Positions 36,204 to 45,181 of a DNA stretch of 64,000 bases are shown piece after piece. Source of the stretch: Microbacterium sp. 67-17 (GTDB taxonomy: Bacteria; Actinomycetota; Actinomycetes; Actinomycetales; Microbacteriaceae); contig NZ_MKTR01000002.1 in NCBI RefSeq assembly GCF_001898325.1, positions 248,001-312,000 on the forward strand. Direction: 5' to 3'. The notes beneath the pieces are model-generated. The model was not told the origin of the DNA, ran no database searches, and saw only the letters and a program-made list of their open reading frames with translations. Each line of letters begins with the position of its first letter. Positions within the stretch are counted from its first letter, which is position 1. The position numbers were made by a program, and so were the translations under genes.

Positions 36204-38303
36204 TCAGCCGATCTTCGTCAGGGAGATGTTCGTCGAGCCTTCGGGGCTGGCGAACAGGCTCGCGCAGTTCGCGTCAACCGTCACCTGGGTGTCGTTCGCG
36301 CCCGGCGTGTGACGCAGCTGCAGCGGACCGAGCGGGCCCTCGGGTAACTGCACCGTGTACGACACGGTGCGGGACTCGCCCATCGGTAGCAGCAGGGTGC
36401 GGCTCAGCCCTTCGTTCCCGTGGTCGACACCCGAGCGGTCACGGAAGTACGAGTCCTGGTAGTCGCCGCGCTTGGGATCGGTCGACAGGATCTCGCCACC
36501 GGGCGGTGCGAAGAAGAGGACATCGAGCATCATCGTGCGGGGATCGATACCGCGATTCACGTTACGAAGCCCCAGCGTGTACTCGCTCTTGATGTCTTTG
36601 GTGATGCTGTTGTGGAGGTTCATCGACACGGTGATGGTGCGTTCGTCGACGTTGCAGGTGGCGTGCTGGTCGTAGGTCAGGTGATAGTTCAGCTTGCCGA
36701 TCGAGTAGTCGTTGAAGTAGATGCCGAGTTGGGTGGCATCCGCGTTGTCTTCCCGCAGCGACGCGTCGAGGCCGTACTCGGTCGCGAAAGCTTCGAGGCC
36801 GGGGTCGTCGAACCACATCTGGACGCGGCCTTCGCCGGCGCTGCGCACTAACTGATCCCACATGGCGCCGAACTCCCAGTTGCCGCTGGTGAGTGCGCTG
36901 AACATTTTCGATGTCACCTCATTGAAGTAGGCATCCATCGCTGCGTTGTCGGCGCCGAACCGTTCGTACGGTTCGCTCATGAGCAGCGACGCCGTGTTCT
37001 CGGCCGTGACCTGCTCGCCCGAATCGAGGGTGAGGGGTCCGGTCGCCTCGATGAGGTGGGCCAGCACGATCGGGTCGATGGAGATCGCACCATCGAACTC
37101 GGGCAGGTCTTCCCACTCGCGGGTCGCCTGGAAGAGCTCAACGGCGCGCGGGAACTCAGGCGTCATCGTGAAGTTCGATGACCAGTTCACGAGCTCGCGG
37201 GGGTAGAGAGACTTGACGTCGCGGGGGAGCGTGATCAGCGAACCGTTGACGGTGTCGAACCCGAGCGAGGGAAGCCGCGAGTACATCAGGTCGACGCCGT
37301 TGTCTTGACCCACGAGCTCGGCTTGCCCGTTGTCCACCTTCAGAATCAGCCAGTGGGCGACGCCGCCGCCGGTCGCACGAATCTCAGCCGGGGTCTGGAT
37401 CATGACCTGGTAAAGCATCGGTCCATTGGCCCCCGCGGCCTGCAGGAGTGCGGGAAGGTTCTCCTGCGCGACCTTGAGGAGCGGGATCGCCTGGTCGAGC
37501 AGCCCGACCATCTCGTCCATCGGCTCGTAGACGGCGGGCAAGACGTCGGTGCGGTCCATGTTCGCCGCGATGGCCGAGGCATCCTCGAACGAGGAAATGA
37601 TCGTCGGAAGTACCGTCTCGGCCTCGAGGAACGGTTGCAGGTTGATCCCGAGGCTGCCCTCGGCGCGCTGCTCGTCGACGTTCGCAGCCGACACCATGTT
37701 GACGACGGGTGGGATCGATTCGCTCGCGATCGTGTTCACGGCTTCGGCGACCGTGCGCACCGCGAGAACGTTGTTACCGATGCGGGGGAGCGTGGATGCC
37801 AGATCCCAGAGCGGACCGTTCGCGGTCTCGGACGCGCGCTGGGTGCGAGCGACGATCTCATCGCCGGCCTGCTCGAGGGTGGCGGTGTTACCCGAAACAG
37901 CGGCCTCGGCAAGCCCGCCCAGCTGTGACTTGACGGTTTCGAGGTCATCGCGCACCTCGAGCACCTGGAGTGCGAAGACGCCTCCCAGAATGACGGTGCC
38001 GACCAGGATCAGGCCGAGGGGGCTCAGGGCGATCCAGAACGTCCGCCATCCGCGCCGTCTGCGTGACGCTCCCGACTCGGGTGCGGCGTGCCGGGCGAGC
38101 GGCCGCGCCGGGGAGCGCCGTGTCCGTGTCTCACGCCGGGTCGTTGGCGGTTTCGGGACGACGGATGGCGCACTCGACCGGGTCCGCCGGGTGATGGCCT
38201 GCGAATCTGACGAATGGCCCGCGCTCAGGGCGGGCTGATCGTTCGGGGAGGGCTCGCCTGCCGGGACGGAATCGGCCTGCCGGTCGCCGTCAACGGTGGT
38301 CAC
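36204..38303 (-). CDS. DUF4012 domain membrane protein
   Basis: A protein of 699 residues. Residues ~1-85 are a basic, Ser/Arg/Pro-rich cytoplasmic tail, one transmembrane helix follows (ALSPLGLILVGTVILGGVF, ~91-110), and the rest is extracellular. The DUF4012 core includes PRIGNNVLAVR, EIRATGGGVAHW and SSNFTMTPEFP. Members are often near capsule or exopolysaccharide and LytR-CpsA-Psr genes in Actinobacteria; the function is unknown, but a role in polymer attachment is suspected. It is divergent from an LCP gene here, which supports an envelope role. Start GTG at 38303, with TAACAT seven bases upstream. Confidence 0.85.
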   Translation of the reverse strand: MTTVDGDRQADSVPAGEPSPNDQPALSAGHSSDSQAITRRTRSSAPSVVPKPPTTRRETRTRRSPARPLARHAAPESGASRRRRGWRTFWIALSPLGLILVGTVILGGVFALQVLEVRDDLETVKSQLGGLAEAAVSGNTATLEQAGDEIVARTQRASETANGPLWDLASTLPRIGNNVLAVRTVAEAVNTIASESIPPVVNMVSAANVDEQRAEGSLGINLQPFLEAETVLPTIISSFEDASAIAANMDRTDVLPAVYEPMDEMVGLLDQAIPLLKVAQENLPALLQAAGANGPMLYQVMIQTPAEIRATGGGVAHWLILKVDNGQAELVGQDNGVDLMYSRLPSLGFDTVNGSLITLPRDVKSLYPRELVNWSSNFTMTPEFPRAVELFQATREWEDLPEFDGAISIDPIVLAHLIEATGPLTLDSGEQVTAENTASLLMSEPYERFGADNAAMDAYFNEVTSKMFSALTSGNWEFGAMWDQLVRSAGEGRVQMWFDDPGLEAFATEYGLDASLREDNADATQLGIYFNDYSIGKLNYHLTYDQHATCNVDERTITVSMNLHNSITKDIKSEYTLGLRNVNRGIDPRTMMLDVLFFAPPGGEILSTDPKRGDYQDSYFRDRSGVDHGNEGLSRTLLLPMGESRTVSYTVQLPEGPLGPLQLRHTPGANDTQVTVDANCASLFASPEGSTNISLTKIG

Positions 38304-38602
38304 GGCGCTGATGTTACCGGTCGCGTGTTGCGAAAAACCGAGCGCGGGCCGTGAAAGCCCGAACGGATGCTGAACATCGCATATGCGTCTGTGGAGTCGC
38401 GGTCAGCGACCGCACAGTGCATGTCCAGCGGCCATGGCATAACCTACCCTTCTTAAGGCATCCGTTCTTCGGCTATGCCAACACCCGAGGTCTTCGAGGT
38501 CAACGACGTGTGACCGACAGGGGTCGTGCGCAGCCGGAGTCGAGCCACGCGTCGCACCCCTGTGAGCGAGGCGGGTTGCGAGGGTCGTCGGGAAGGAACT
38601 TT

Positions 38603-39889
38603 GTGAGCAGGACAGCACCGCAGCGCGGCCGCCAGACGGTGGCCCGTCATGGGGCGCTGAGGTCGCCGCATCCGTTCTCCGTCTTCATGAAGGCGCTCGG
38701 GATCGTCGTTGCCGTCGGGCTCGTCTCGGGCACCGGAGTAGCCGCGTATGCCGTCTACGACCTGGCAGCCAGCTATGTCACCGAAAACACGGTCGAACTC
38801 GAAGATCAGGTCGTCGTTCCGCCCGACATCGGTGCGATCGAGGGTGGCGTCAACCTGTTCGTTGCTGGCACCGACGCGTGTGAGCCCGAGTTCTCGGCGA
38901 TCTTCGGCGACCGGTGTTCTGGTTCCGACTCGGAGGGTGAGCTGAACGACGTCAACATGCTCGTGCACATCTCGGATGCGCCGCGCCGTGTGACCGTCAT
39001 CTCGTTCCCGCGCGACCTGATGCTCCCCATCCCCTCGTGTGACCGCGGTGATGGCTCGACGTCCTCGGCGATGAGCAAGCAGCCTCTGAACTCCGCGTTC
39101 TATGCGGGCGGCGGGTCCGAGGGCGGCGGGTTGTCCTGCGTCGTCAAGACCATCTCGCAGTTGAGCGGTCAGAGCATCCCGTTCGCCGCGAAGGTCACGT
39201 GGGGCGGCGTCATCAACATCACCGATGCAATCGGCGGGGTCGATGTCTGCGTCCAGGGCGGGATCAGCGATCCGCTCGCCGGTCTCTACCTTCCCGACGG
39301 GATCTCCACAGTGTCGGGAACGCAGGCGCTCGCCTTCCTGCGCACCCGCAAGGGTGTTGGTGACGGCTCGGACCTCGGCCGGATCAGCAACCAGCAGCAG
39401 TACATGTCGAGCCTGGCGAAGAAGCTCGTGAGCGAGAACGTGCTGTCTGACCCGACGACGCTCTACCGGCTCGCGACGGTTGCCATCGACAACATCACCA
39501 AGAGCTCGAGCCTGACCAACCCGCTGACGCTCGTGCAGATCGCGCTCGCGATCAAGGACGTTCCCTTCTCAGACATCGTCTTCGTTCAGTACCCCGTCAA
39601 CGGCGACCCCGACGACCCGAACAAGGTCGTTCCGAACTACGCCGCCGCCGACCAGCTCTGGGCGGCTCTTGAGGCGAACGCGCCGATCGAGCTCACCGGC
39701 CAGGCGGGTATGAACGGAAGTGTCGTCGATGTGACTCCGACCGAGGAGCCGGCTCCCGAGGCCACCACCGACCCGAGTGCGACAGCCGCGCCTACCGATG
39801 CTCCTGCGCAGGAAGCCGTGGTTCTTCCGAACTCGATCACCGGCTCAACCGCAGCACAGAGCACCTGCTCGGTCGGAAACCTCGGCTGA
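38603..39889 (+). CDS. LytR-CpsA-Psr (LCP) family protein
   Basis: A 428-residue protein: short basic cytoplasmic tail, one transmembrane helix (~33-55, ALGIVVAVGLVSGTGVAAYAV) and an extracellular LCP domain (~80-330). The conserved arginine/aspartate elements are visible: ISFPRDLMLPIP, KQPLNSAFYAGG, GVDVCV and AFLRTRKGVGDGSDLGR. LCP enzymes transfer lipid-linked glycopolymers to peptidoglycan. The C-terminus is a Pro/Ala/Thr-rich linker. The GTG at 38603 has GGAAGGAA upstream; the frame upstream to 38351 is non-coding. The 299-base gap 38304-38602 contains only the divergent promoters. Confidence 0.92.
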   Translation: MSRTAPQRGRQTVARHGALRSPHPFSVFMKALGIVVAVGLVSGTGVAAYAVYDLAASYVTENTVELEDQVVVPPDIGAIEGGVNLFVAGTDACEPEFSAIFGDRCSGSDSEGELNDVNMLVHISDAPRRVTVISFPRDLMLPIPSCDRGDGSTSSAMSKQPLNSAFYAGGGSEGGGLSCVVKTISQLSGQSIPFAAKVTWGGVINITDAIGGVDVCVQGGISDPLAGLYLPDGISTVSGTQALAFLRTRKGVGDGSDLGRISNQQQYMSSLAKKLVSENVLSDPTTLYRLATVAIDNITKSSSLTNPLTLVQIALAIKDVPFSDIVFVQYPVNGDPDDPNKVVPNYAAADQLWAALEANAPIELTGQAGMNGSVVDVTPTEEPAPEATTDPSATAAPTDAPAQEAVVLPNSITGSTAAQSTCSVGNLG

Positions 39890-39965
39890 CGGCATCCATT
39901 CGTCGCGGCGGACCGCAGCGGTTAGTATTGACGAGGTCATCCGCCCGATTCGGTCACGGATGCCT

Positions 39966-40057
39966 GGAGACGTCGCATAGTCAGGCCTAGTGCACCACCC
40001 TGCTAAGGTGGAGTCCCCTTACGGGGACCGAGGGTTCAAATCCCTCCGTCTCCGCCA
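39966..40057 (+). tRNA. tRNA-Ser (anticodon GCT)
   Basis: A 92-base gene with encoded CCA. The acceptor GGAGACG pairs with CGTCTCC, the stem CCACC/GGTGG encloses CTGCTAA (anticodon GCT at 40002-40004), there is a long variable arm with TCCCC/GGGGA, and the T loop is GTTCAAATC. It reads AGC/AGU. Its 3' end marks the border between backbone genes and the catabolic region, a common integration site. Confidence 0.97.
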
Positions 40058-40306
40058 AAGGCCCAGTAAGAGAGTCCGTTTCGTGCGGTTCGCCCGGAGG
40101 CGTCGAGGTGAGATTCCGAGGCTCCGACCGCGCTGGGTGACCCCCATCGACGCCGAAGCTCTCGAGGCCGGCCCGTTCCGTGTGTTGCGCGATGTGCGTT
40201 GATCTTCAACCGCATGATCGCCGCTGTGCTTGCGGGGTGAGTCGCTGGCGGTCGGGCAGAGGGCACGTTCGGCATCGACGTTGTGACTGATGCCTACGAT
40301 CGGTTG
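40058..40306. other. Gene-free gap 3' of tRNA-Ser(GCT)
   Basis: These 249 bases hold no convincing gene on either strand. No copy of the tRNA 3' end and no integrase were seen here. If an integration site exists, its partner repeat would lie outside the window. Confidence 0.5.
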
Positions 40307-40744
40307 TCAGCCTCGGTGGAGGAGCACCCGGATCGGGTCGAACTTCTCGCCGGGCACGTAGTACCCGCCGAACATCTCGCTGCCGATCTGGGTCAAGGTG
40401 ACGTCGGTGAACTCCAACTCGTGTTCGACCTCGCGCGCAGCCCCGAGCGAGAACGCCGGAACGGCAGGGCCGTCGTCTGGGCTCATCTCGAGCACCCAGC
40501 TGCCCGACGCTTCCCTGCGCAGCCGGAGCGAGGCGAACGTCGTGATCGGGGCCCCGTGGTGGGCGAACAGGGCGATCGATCCGTCGAAGGCGTAGGAGCC
40601 GTCACCGACGCCTCCCTCCGAGAGGGGGAAAAAGAAGCAGCCGTTCTCTGATGTGATCCCCTCCGCCCGGATGCCCCCGCCCGGTGCGCTGGTGACATAG
40701 AGGAGAAGGCTGAGCTTGATGCTCCACTCGAGATGTCCGTTCAT
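40307..40744 (-). CDS. HtaA domain protein (predicted haem-binding, cytoplasmic)
   Basis: This 145-residue protein is essentially one HtaA domain. The opening LEWSIKLSLLLYV fits the family W-x-I-K-x-S-F-x-x-Y start, with the haem-ligand Tyr at 16; AFDGSIALFAHHGA has the second conserved His at 63; LEFTDVTLTQIG and GEKFDPIRV match the closing strands. Known HtaA proteins bind haem on the surface of Corynebacterium, with a signal peptide and several domains; this one has neither, so it would act in the cytoplasm. The ATG at 40744 begins the domain; the longer frame to 40864 looks spurious. It is divergent from the SDR/P450 operon, so a role in haem supply or in substrate binding is possible. 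Confidence 0.65.
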   Translation of the reverse strand: MNGHLEWSIKLSLLLYVTSAPGGGIRAEGITSENGCFFFPLSEGGVGDGSYAFDGSIALFAHHGAPITTFASLRLRREASGSWVLEMSPDDGPAVPAFSLGAAREVEHELEFTDVTLTQIGSEMFGGYYVPGEKFDPIRVLLHRG

Positions 40745-40796
40745 GATCGCGCCCGTGTTCACTTTCATCCGCCTCGGGAAAGCGCCCACCACAATC

Positions 40797-40821
40797 TTGA
40801 CAAGGCAGGCTGTCAGACAGC
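40797..40821 (+). promoter_or_regulatory. Promoter/operator of the SDR-P450 operon
   Basis: TTGACA (40797-40802) is a consensus -35 box. Eight bases after it, overlapping the spacer, is the perfect 13 bp palindrome GCTGTC-A-GACAGC (40809-40821). Its 11-base core TGTCAGACAGC recurs at 48309-48319 before the ABC-transporter operon. This suggests that one GntR-type repressor controls both. Confidence 0.6.
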
Positions 40822-40908
40822 AAGCTAGCAGAAACGGCGACGGTGGCGTGGTATCTCGCTCCACTCCGAGCCGCCTGGTCAGGGCTGTGTTTAAAGGAGC
40901 ATCACGGA

Positions 40909-41721
40909 ATGAGATTCAAGGACTCCGTCGCATTCGTCACGGGTGCCGCGTCGGGAATGGGGCTGGCCACGGCTCGCGCGCTCGCCGATGAGGGAGCGAT
41001 CGTCTACGGGGCGGACATCTCCGGGGAGGCGCTGCAGCGCGAGTTTGCGCAGATCCCCGGTGCGAAGACGGTCCCCCTCGATATCGCCGACAGTGCAGCG
41101 GTGACAGCGGCATTCGCGGAGATCGGCGAGACGCACGGCTCACTCCGTGTGCTCGTCAACGCGGCCGGCGTGAACGCCCCCAACCGGGCAGCTCTGGAGA
41201 CGTTGAATGCCGAGAACGAACTCAGCTTCACCGCGATGAAGGAGGGCCGCCGGCACAATCCGGTGTTCATCGAGAACACGAGCGACGAGGACTTCGACCG
41301 CGTGATGCGGATAAACCTCTACGGCATGTTCCACACCATTCGTGCCGCCGTCCCGCTCCTGAAGGCCGGGGGCAAAGGCTCGATCGTTAACTTCTCGTCG
41401 GCGGCCGCGGTAACCGGCGTCGTCATGCCTCCGTACTACCCGGCATCCAAGGCCGCCGTGCTCGGACTCACCCGTGAGGCGGCGGCGGAGCTCGCCCCGT
41501 TCGGCATCACGGTCAACTCGCTGGCGCCCGGGGCGGTCGATACCCCGTTGTTCCGCCAGAGCGACCCGGAGTTCATCGACTTCCTCATCGGCATGCAGCC
41601 GATCCGCCGCACCGCCACTCCGGAGGAGATCGCGCAGACCGTCCTGTTCCTTGCGAGTGACGAGGGCTCGTACTACACGGGGCAGACGTTCTCGCCCTCC
41701 GGTGGGCTGGTGATGAGCTGA
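40909..41721 (+). CDS. SDR family oxidoreductase
   Basis: A protein of 270 residues, a classical NAD(P)-dependent short-chain dehydrogenase: TGAASGMG cofactor loop, LVNAAG, and YPASK (Tyr/Lys catalytic pair). Between the NAAG motif and the Asn-containing helix there is an insertion of about 25 residues (LNAENELSFTAMKEGRRHNP region), absent from most relatives. AAAGGAG precedes the ATG at 40909. First gene of an operon with a serine hydrolase, a self-sufficient P450 and another SDR; likely oxidises an alcohol made by the P450 or carried by the substrate. Confidence 0.88.
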   Translation: MRFKDSVAFVTGAASGMGLATARALADEGAIVYGADISGEALQREFAQIPGAKTVPLDIADSAAVTAAFAEIGETHGSLRVLVNAAGVNAPNRAALETLNAENELSFTAMKEGRRHNPVFIENTSDEDFDRVMRINLYGMFHTIRAAVPLLKAGGKGSIVNFSSAAAVTGVVMPPYYPASKAAVLGLTREAAAELAPFGITVNSLAPGAVDTPLFRQSDPEFIDFLIGMQPIRRTATPEEIAQTVLFLASDEGSYYTGQTFSPSGGLVMS

Positions 41722-42911
41722 TGGGCGCCTCCAAGACAGACGTCGTCACGCGCACCGACATCGACGGGGCCGCGCTCGAGCGGCTCGTCGCCGAGATCGA
41801 GTCGGACATCGAAAGGCGTGCCTACGACGGCGTGCATGTGATCCTCGCCCGCGGCGGGGAGAAGGTTCTCGACCACGTGACCGGCTTCGCGGAGCGCGCT
41901 ACCGGGCGCGCGCTCGCCGCCGACGACGTGTACCGAGTGCTGTCGCTGACGAAGGCCTTCACGAACGTGATGGCGCTGCGCGCGATCACGGAGGGCAAGC
42001 TCGCGCTGTCCACACGCGTCGTCGACCTGATCCCCGAGTTCTTCGGGACGGACCGGTTCCGGATGCTGCGCAAGGACCGCGTCAACGTCCTGCACCTACT
42101 GACCCACCGCTCGGGCATGGCCCCGACGCCCAATCCCGGCCTGGATCTCACCGAGGCCGGCGTGCTGGCGGATGTCATCGCTGCGCTCGGCAACGTCGAC
42201 GTGCTGTTCGAGCCGGGGACGAACCTGAACTACTCCCCGGCCATCAACCATGCGCTGCTCGGCGAGATGGTGCGGCGGGCGTACGGCGCGGAGTCGTTCA
42301 ACCAGCTCGCGAAGGACCTGGTGTTCACCCCGGTGGGCATGACCGAGACGCAGTTCGGCCTGCCGGTGGCGCTGGCCTCCCGTGCGGTTCCGCTGAAGGC
42401 GTACCTGCCTGAGGGTGGATTCCTCGACCCTTCCGACATCGAGGAGCTCAACGACGTCATCACCGAGGACGCCGAGCTTCCCTGGGTCGGTTCGACCTCG
42501 ACAGCGAACGACGTGTTCCGCTTCGCCGAGATGGTCCGCCGCAAGGGGCTGACCGAGGACGGTGAGCGCATCGTGTCGACGGCCGTGATGGATCAGGCGA
42601 CGTCGCTGCAGACCGGTGACATGCCGAACGACATGTACGCCGCAATGGCCGAGGCGCGTCGCTGGGAGATCCCCGCCGGCAATTTCGGTCTGGGCTTCTC
42701 CCTGTCCGGCACCGGCACAGCGCCGAACTTCTTCGGCCCGTTCACGTCGCCGCGCACCCACGGCAATTACGGTGCCGGGTCCTCGCTGTTCTGGGTCGAC
42801 CCTGAGCGCGACCTGACGCTGGTGTTCCTCTCCGCCGGAGTCATGGAGGAGACCGAGAACGTCGCTCGCTTCCAGAAGATCTCCACGATGGCCGTCTCCG
42901 CGGCTATCTGA
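41721..42911 (+). CDS. Beta-lactamase-fold serine hydrolase (family VIII esterase-like)
   Basis: A protein of 396 residues of the class C beta-lactamase/penicillin-binding-protein fold. The nucleophile motif S75-L-T-K78 (VLSLTKAF) and the Y-S-P motif in LNYSPAIN are visible; the closing YGAGSSLFWVDPERDL is the third active-site strand. No signal peptide, which argues against a cell-wall role and for an intracellular esterase or lactone/amide hydrolase like EstB. The ATG shares one base with the stop of the SDR gene (TGATG). Its operon position suggests it hydrolyses an ester or lactone intermediate. Confidence 0.85.
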   Translation: MGASKTDVVTRTDIDGAALERLVAEIESDIERRAYDGVHVILARGGEKVLDHVTGFAERATGRALAADDVYRVLSLTKAFTNVMALRAITEGKLALSTRVVDLIPEFFGTDRFRMLRKDRVNVLHLLTHRSGMAPTPNPGLDLTEAGVLADVIAALGNVDVLFEPGTNLNYSPAINHALLGEMVRRAYGAESFNQLAKDLVFTPVGMTETQFGLPVALASRAVPLKAYLPEGGFLDPSDIEELNDVITEDAELPWVGSTSTANDVFRFAEMVRRKGLTEDGERIVSTAVMDQATSLQTGDMPNDMYAAMAEARRWEIPAGNFGLGFSLSGTGTAPNFFGPFTSPRTHGNYGAGSSLFWVDPERDLTLVFLSAGVMEETENVARFQKISTMAVSAAI

Positions 42912-42934
42912 CCACTGCCCGAATCCAGGAGTCG

Positions 42935-45181
42935 ATGATGACCACAATTGCCATTCAGGACAAGCTGCCGATCGCCCCCGAGTTCGATGCGATGAGCGAC
43001 GACTACTTCGCGGACCCGGCTGGGTACTTCGCACGGTTCCGCGACGATACACCCGTCTTCTTCTACCCCCACCTCGGTGCGTGGATCGTCACGCGTCGCG
43101 AGGACATCCTCACGGTGCTCGGAGACTGGACGGAGTTCTCCAGCGCGGCGAACGCTGCTGACATCGAGGTGCCGGAGAAGTGGCACCACATCCTCCCTCC
43201 GGGACTCATGGCGCAGCTGGTCACCGGGATGGATCCAGAAGGCCACACCCGTCACCGCGCGGTACTGCAGCGGGGATTCACCAAGGCTCGGATGGAGGCG
43301 ATCCAGCCGGAAATCGAGGCCCGTGCACACCGCATCATCGACAAGATCGAGCACGCCGGCGGCGGCAACATCATGGAGATGTACTGCCTTGAGCTGACCA
43401 CGCAGACCCTGCTGGCCCACCTCGGTCTCGGCTGGGAGCATGACGCCATGATGCGTCAGCTGCGCAGTGACATGGCACGCGTGCTGGGCTCGTCGCGGGA
43501 GCCCATCCCCACCGACCTGTATGACGGGGTATGGGAACGCTACGTTCTCGCCAACCAGAAGCTCCAGGACATCGTGAAGGAGCGCCGCGAGAACCCGGGC
43601 GACGACTTCATCAGCGAGATGGCCACGCAGAAGGACCCCCGCACCGGCGATTACGTCCTCTCTCCCGCGCAGATCGCCCTGCACATCTGCGAGTTCGCGA
43701 TGGCGGGCACGGATTCCACCTCACAGGCGATGACGGCCGCGATCGTGTACCTGCACAAGAACCCGCAGGCGCTCGCCGACGCGCAGGCGGACCCGGCGCT
43801 GTGGACGAACGTGTTCGAGGAGACGATTCGGCTGCGCCCCTCCGCCCCGTTCGCTTCCCGACAGGCTATGCGCGACATGGAGCTGTCCGGCGTGAAGATC
43901 GCCAAGGGTGACATGCTCTGGGTCGCGCTCCCGAGCGCGAACACCGAGCCGGGCTTCATCGAGCGACCGTTCGAGTTCGACATCCACCGCGAGAACATCG
44001 GCGACCATCTCGCCTTCACCCGGGGCCGTCACACCTGCATCGGTCAGGCGCTCGCGCGGGTCCAGGGGCCGACCGGGCTCAAGGTGCTCTTCGAACGGCT
44101 CCCGTCGCTGCGCCCCGCCGGGGAGATCCCGATGGACTTCCTCAAGATGGTGCTGCTCCCGGTGCGTCTGTCCCTGCCGGTCACGTGGGACCTCGGCGAC
44201 ATCGAGAACCACGCGACCCGGGTGCTTCGGGAGATGGACCTGACGGTCCTCGACGTAACCTCGGCGGCTGACGGTGTCGTCGCGGTGACGCTCGGACACC
44301 CAGACGGCGACGCGTTGCCGCAGTGGACCGCCGGTGCGCACGTTGACGTCCAGCTCGTGTCCGCCACGGGCGAGAAGCTCACGCGGCAGTACTCGCTTTC
44401 GGGCGACCCGGCGGGTCCTGAGACCTGGCGACTCGGTGTCCTCCGCGAGCCGGCGAGTCGGGGTGGGTCGCTGGCCGTCCATCGGCTCGCGGTGGGTGAC
44501 ACCGTGCGCGTCGGCTGGCCGCGCAACAACTTCGCGCTGGAACCGGCCCCGAAGTACGTCTTCGTCGCCGGTGGCGTCGGTCTCACGCCGATCCTGCCGA
44601 TGATCCGACAGGCCGAGGCCCAAGGGGCCGAGTGGGAGCTGCACTTCGGCGGGCGAACGCGCGCGTCCATGGCGTTCCTGGACGAGCTGGCGGCCCACGG
44701 CGATCGGGTGCGCCTGTACCCGCAAGACGAGGTCGGCCACCCGCCCCTGGCGGAGATCTTCGCCGAGGTGCGTGAGGGCGCGCTCGTGTACGCCTGCGGT
44801 CCCGAGCCTTTGCTGGCAGCCCTCGAGACGACCCTCGCGCACTGGCCGGAGGGATCGCTACGTACCGAGCGGTTCGCGCCGAAGCCCATCGACGCCGATG
44901 CGCCGCAGGAGTCCTTCGAGGTGGAGTTCGCGCTGTCCGGCGTGACCCTGAGGATACCCGCCGACAAGACGATCCTCGAGGTGGCCGAAGAGGCCGGCCT
45001 CGCCGCGATCTCGTCCTGCCGCGAAGGGACGTGCGGGACGTGCGAGACCCCGATCCTCTCCGGGGAGGCCGATCACCGCGACTCGATCCTCAGCACGTCG
45101 GAGCAGAAGGCCAACCGCACGATGATGATCTGCGTGTCGCGTGCAGCTGGCAACTGCCCGCGGCTCGTCCTCGACGCATGA
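42935..45181 (+). CDS. Self-sufficient cytochrome P450-reductase fusion (class VII, CYP116B-like)
   Basis: One 748-residue polypeptide holds a whole monooxygenase. Residues ~1-420 are the P450: oxygen-binding MAGTDSTSQ, ExxR in EETIRL and haem loop FTRGRHTCIG with Cys368. Residues ~435-660 are a phthalate-dioxygenase-reductase-type module: FMN motif RQYSLSGD and nucleotide motif VAGGVGLTPILPM. Residues ~665-748 are a plant-type [2Fe-2S] domain with Cys695, 700, 703 and 733. The order P450-FMN-[2Fe-2S] is that of CYP116B enzymes, which hydroxylate or dealkylate small organics using NAD(P)H without partners. AGGAG precedes the ATG. All cofactor residues are present, so it should be active; the substrate is unknown. 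Confidence 0.93.
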   Translation: MMTTIAIQDKLPIAPEFDAMSDDYFADPAGYFARFRDDTPVFFYPHLGAWIVTRREDILTVLGDWTEFSSAANAADIEVPEKWHHILPPGLMAQLVTGMDPEGHTRHRAVLQRGFTKARMEAIQPEIEARAHRIIDKIEHAGGGNIMEMYCLELTTQTLLAHLGLGWEHDAMMRQLRSDMARVLGSSREPIPTDLYDGVWERYVLANQKLQDIVKERRENPGDDFISEMATQKDPRTGDYVLSPAQIALHICEFAMAGTDSTSQAMTAAIVYLHKNPQALADAQADPALWTNVFEETIRLRPSAPFASRQAMRDMELSGVKIAKGDMLWVALPSANTEPGFIERPFEFDIHRENIGDHLAFTRGRHTCIGQALARVQGPTGLKVLFERLPSLRPAGEIPMDFLKMVLLPVRLSLPVTWDLGDIENHATRVLREMDLTVLDVTSAADGVVAVTLGHPDGDALPQWTAGAHVDVQLVSATGEKLTRQYSLSGDPAGPETWRLGVLREPASRGGSLAVHRLAVGDTVRVGWPRNNFALEPAPKYVFVAGGVGLTPILPMIRQAEAQGAEWELHFGGRTRASMAFLDELAAHGDRVRLYPQDEVGHPPLAEIFAEVREGALVYACGPEPLLAALETTLAHWPEGSLRTERFAPKPIDADAPQESFEVEFALSGVTLRIPADKTILEVAEEAGLAAISSCREGTCGTCETPILSGEADHRDSILSTSEQKANRTMMICVSRAAGNCPRLVLDA

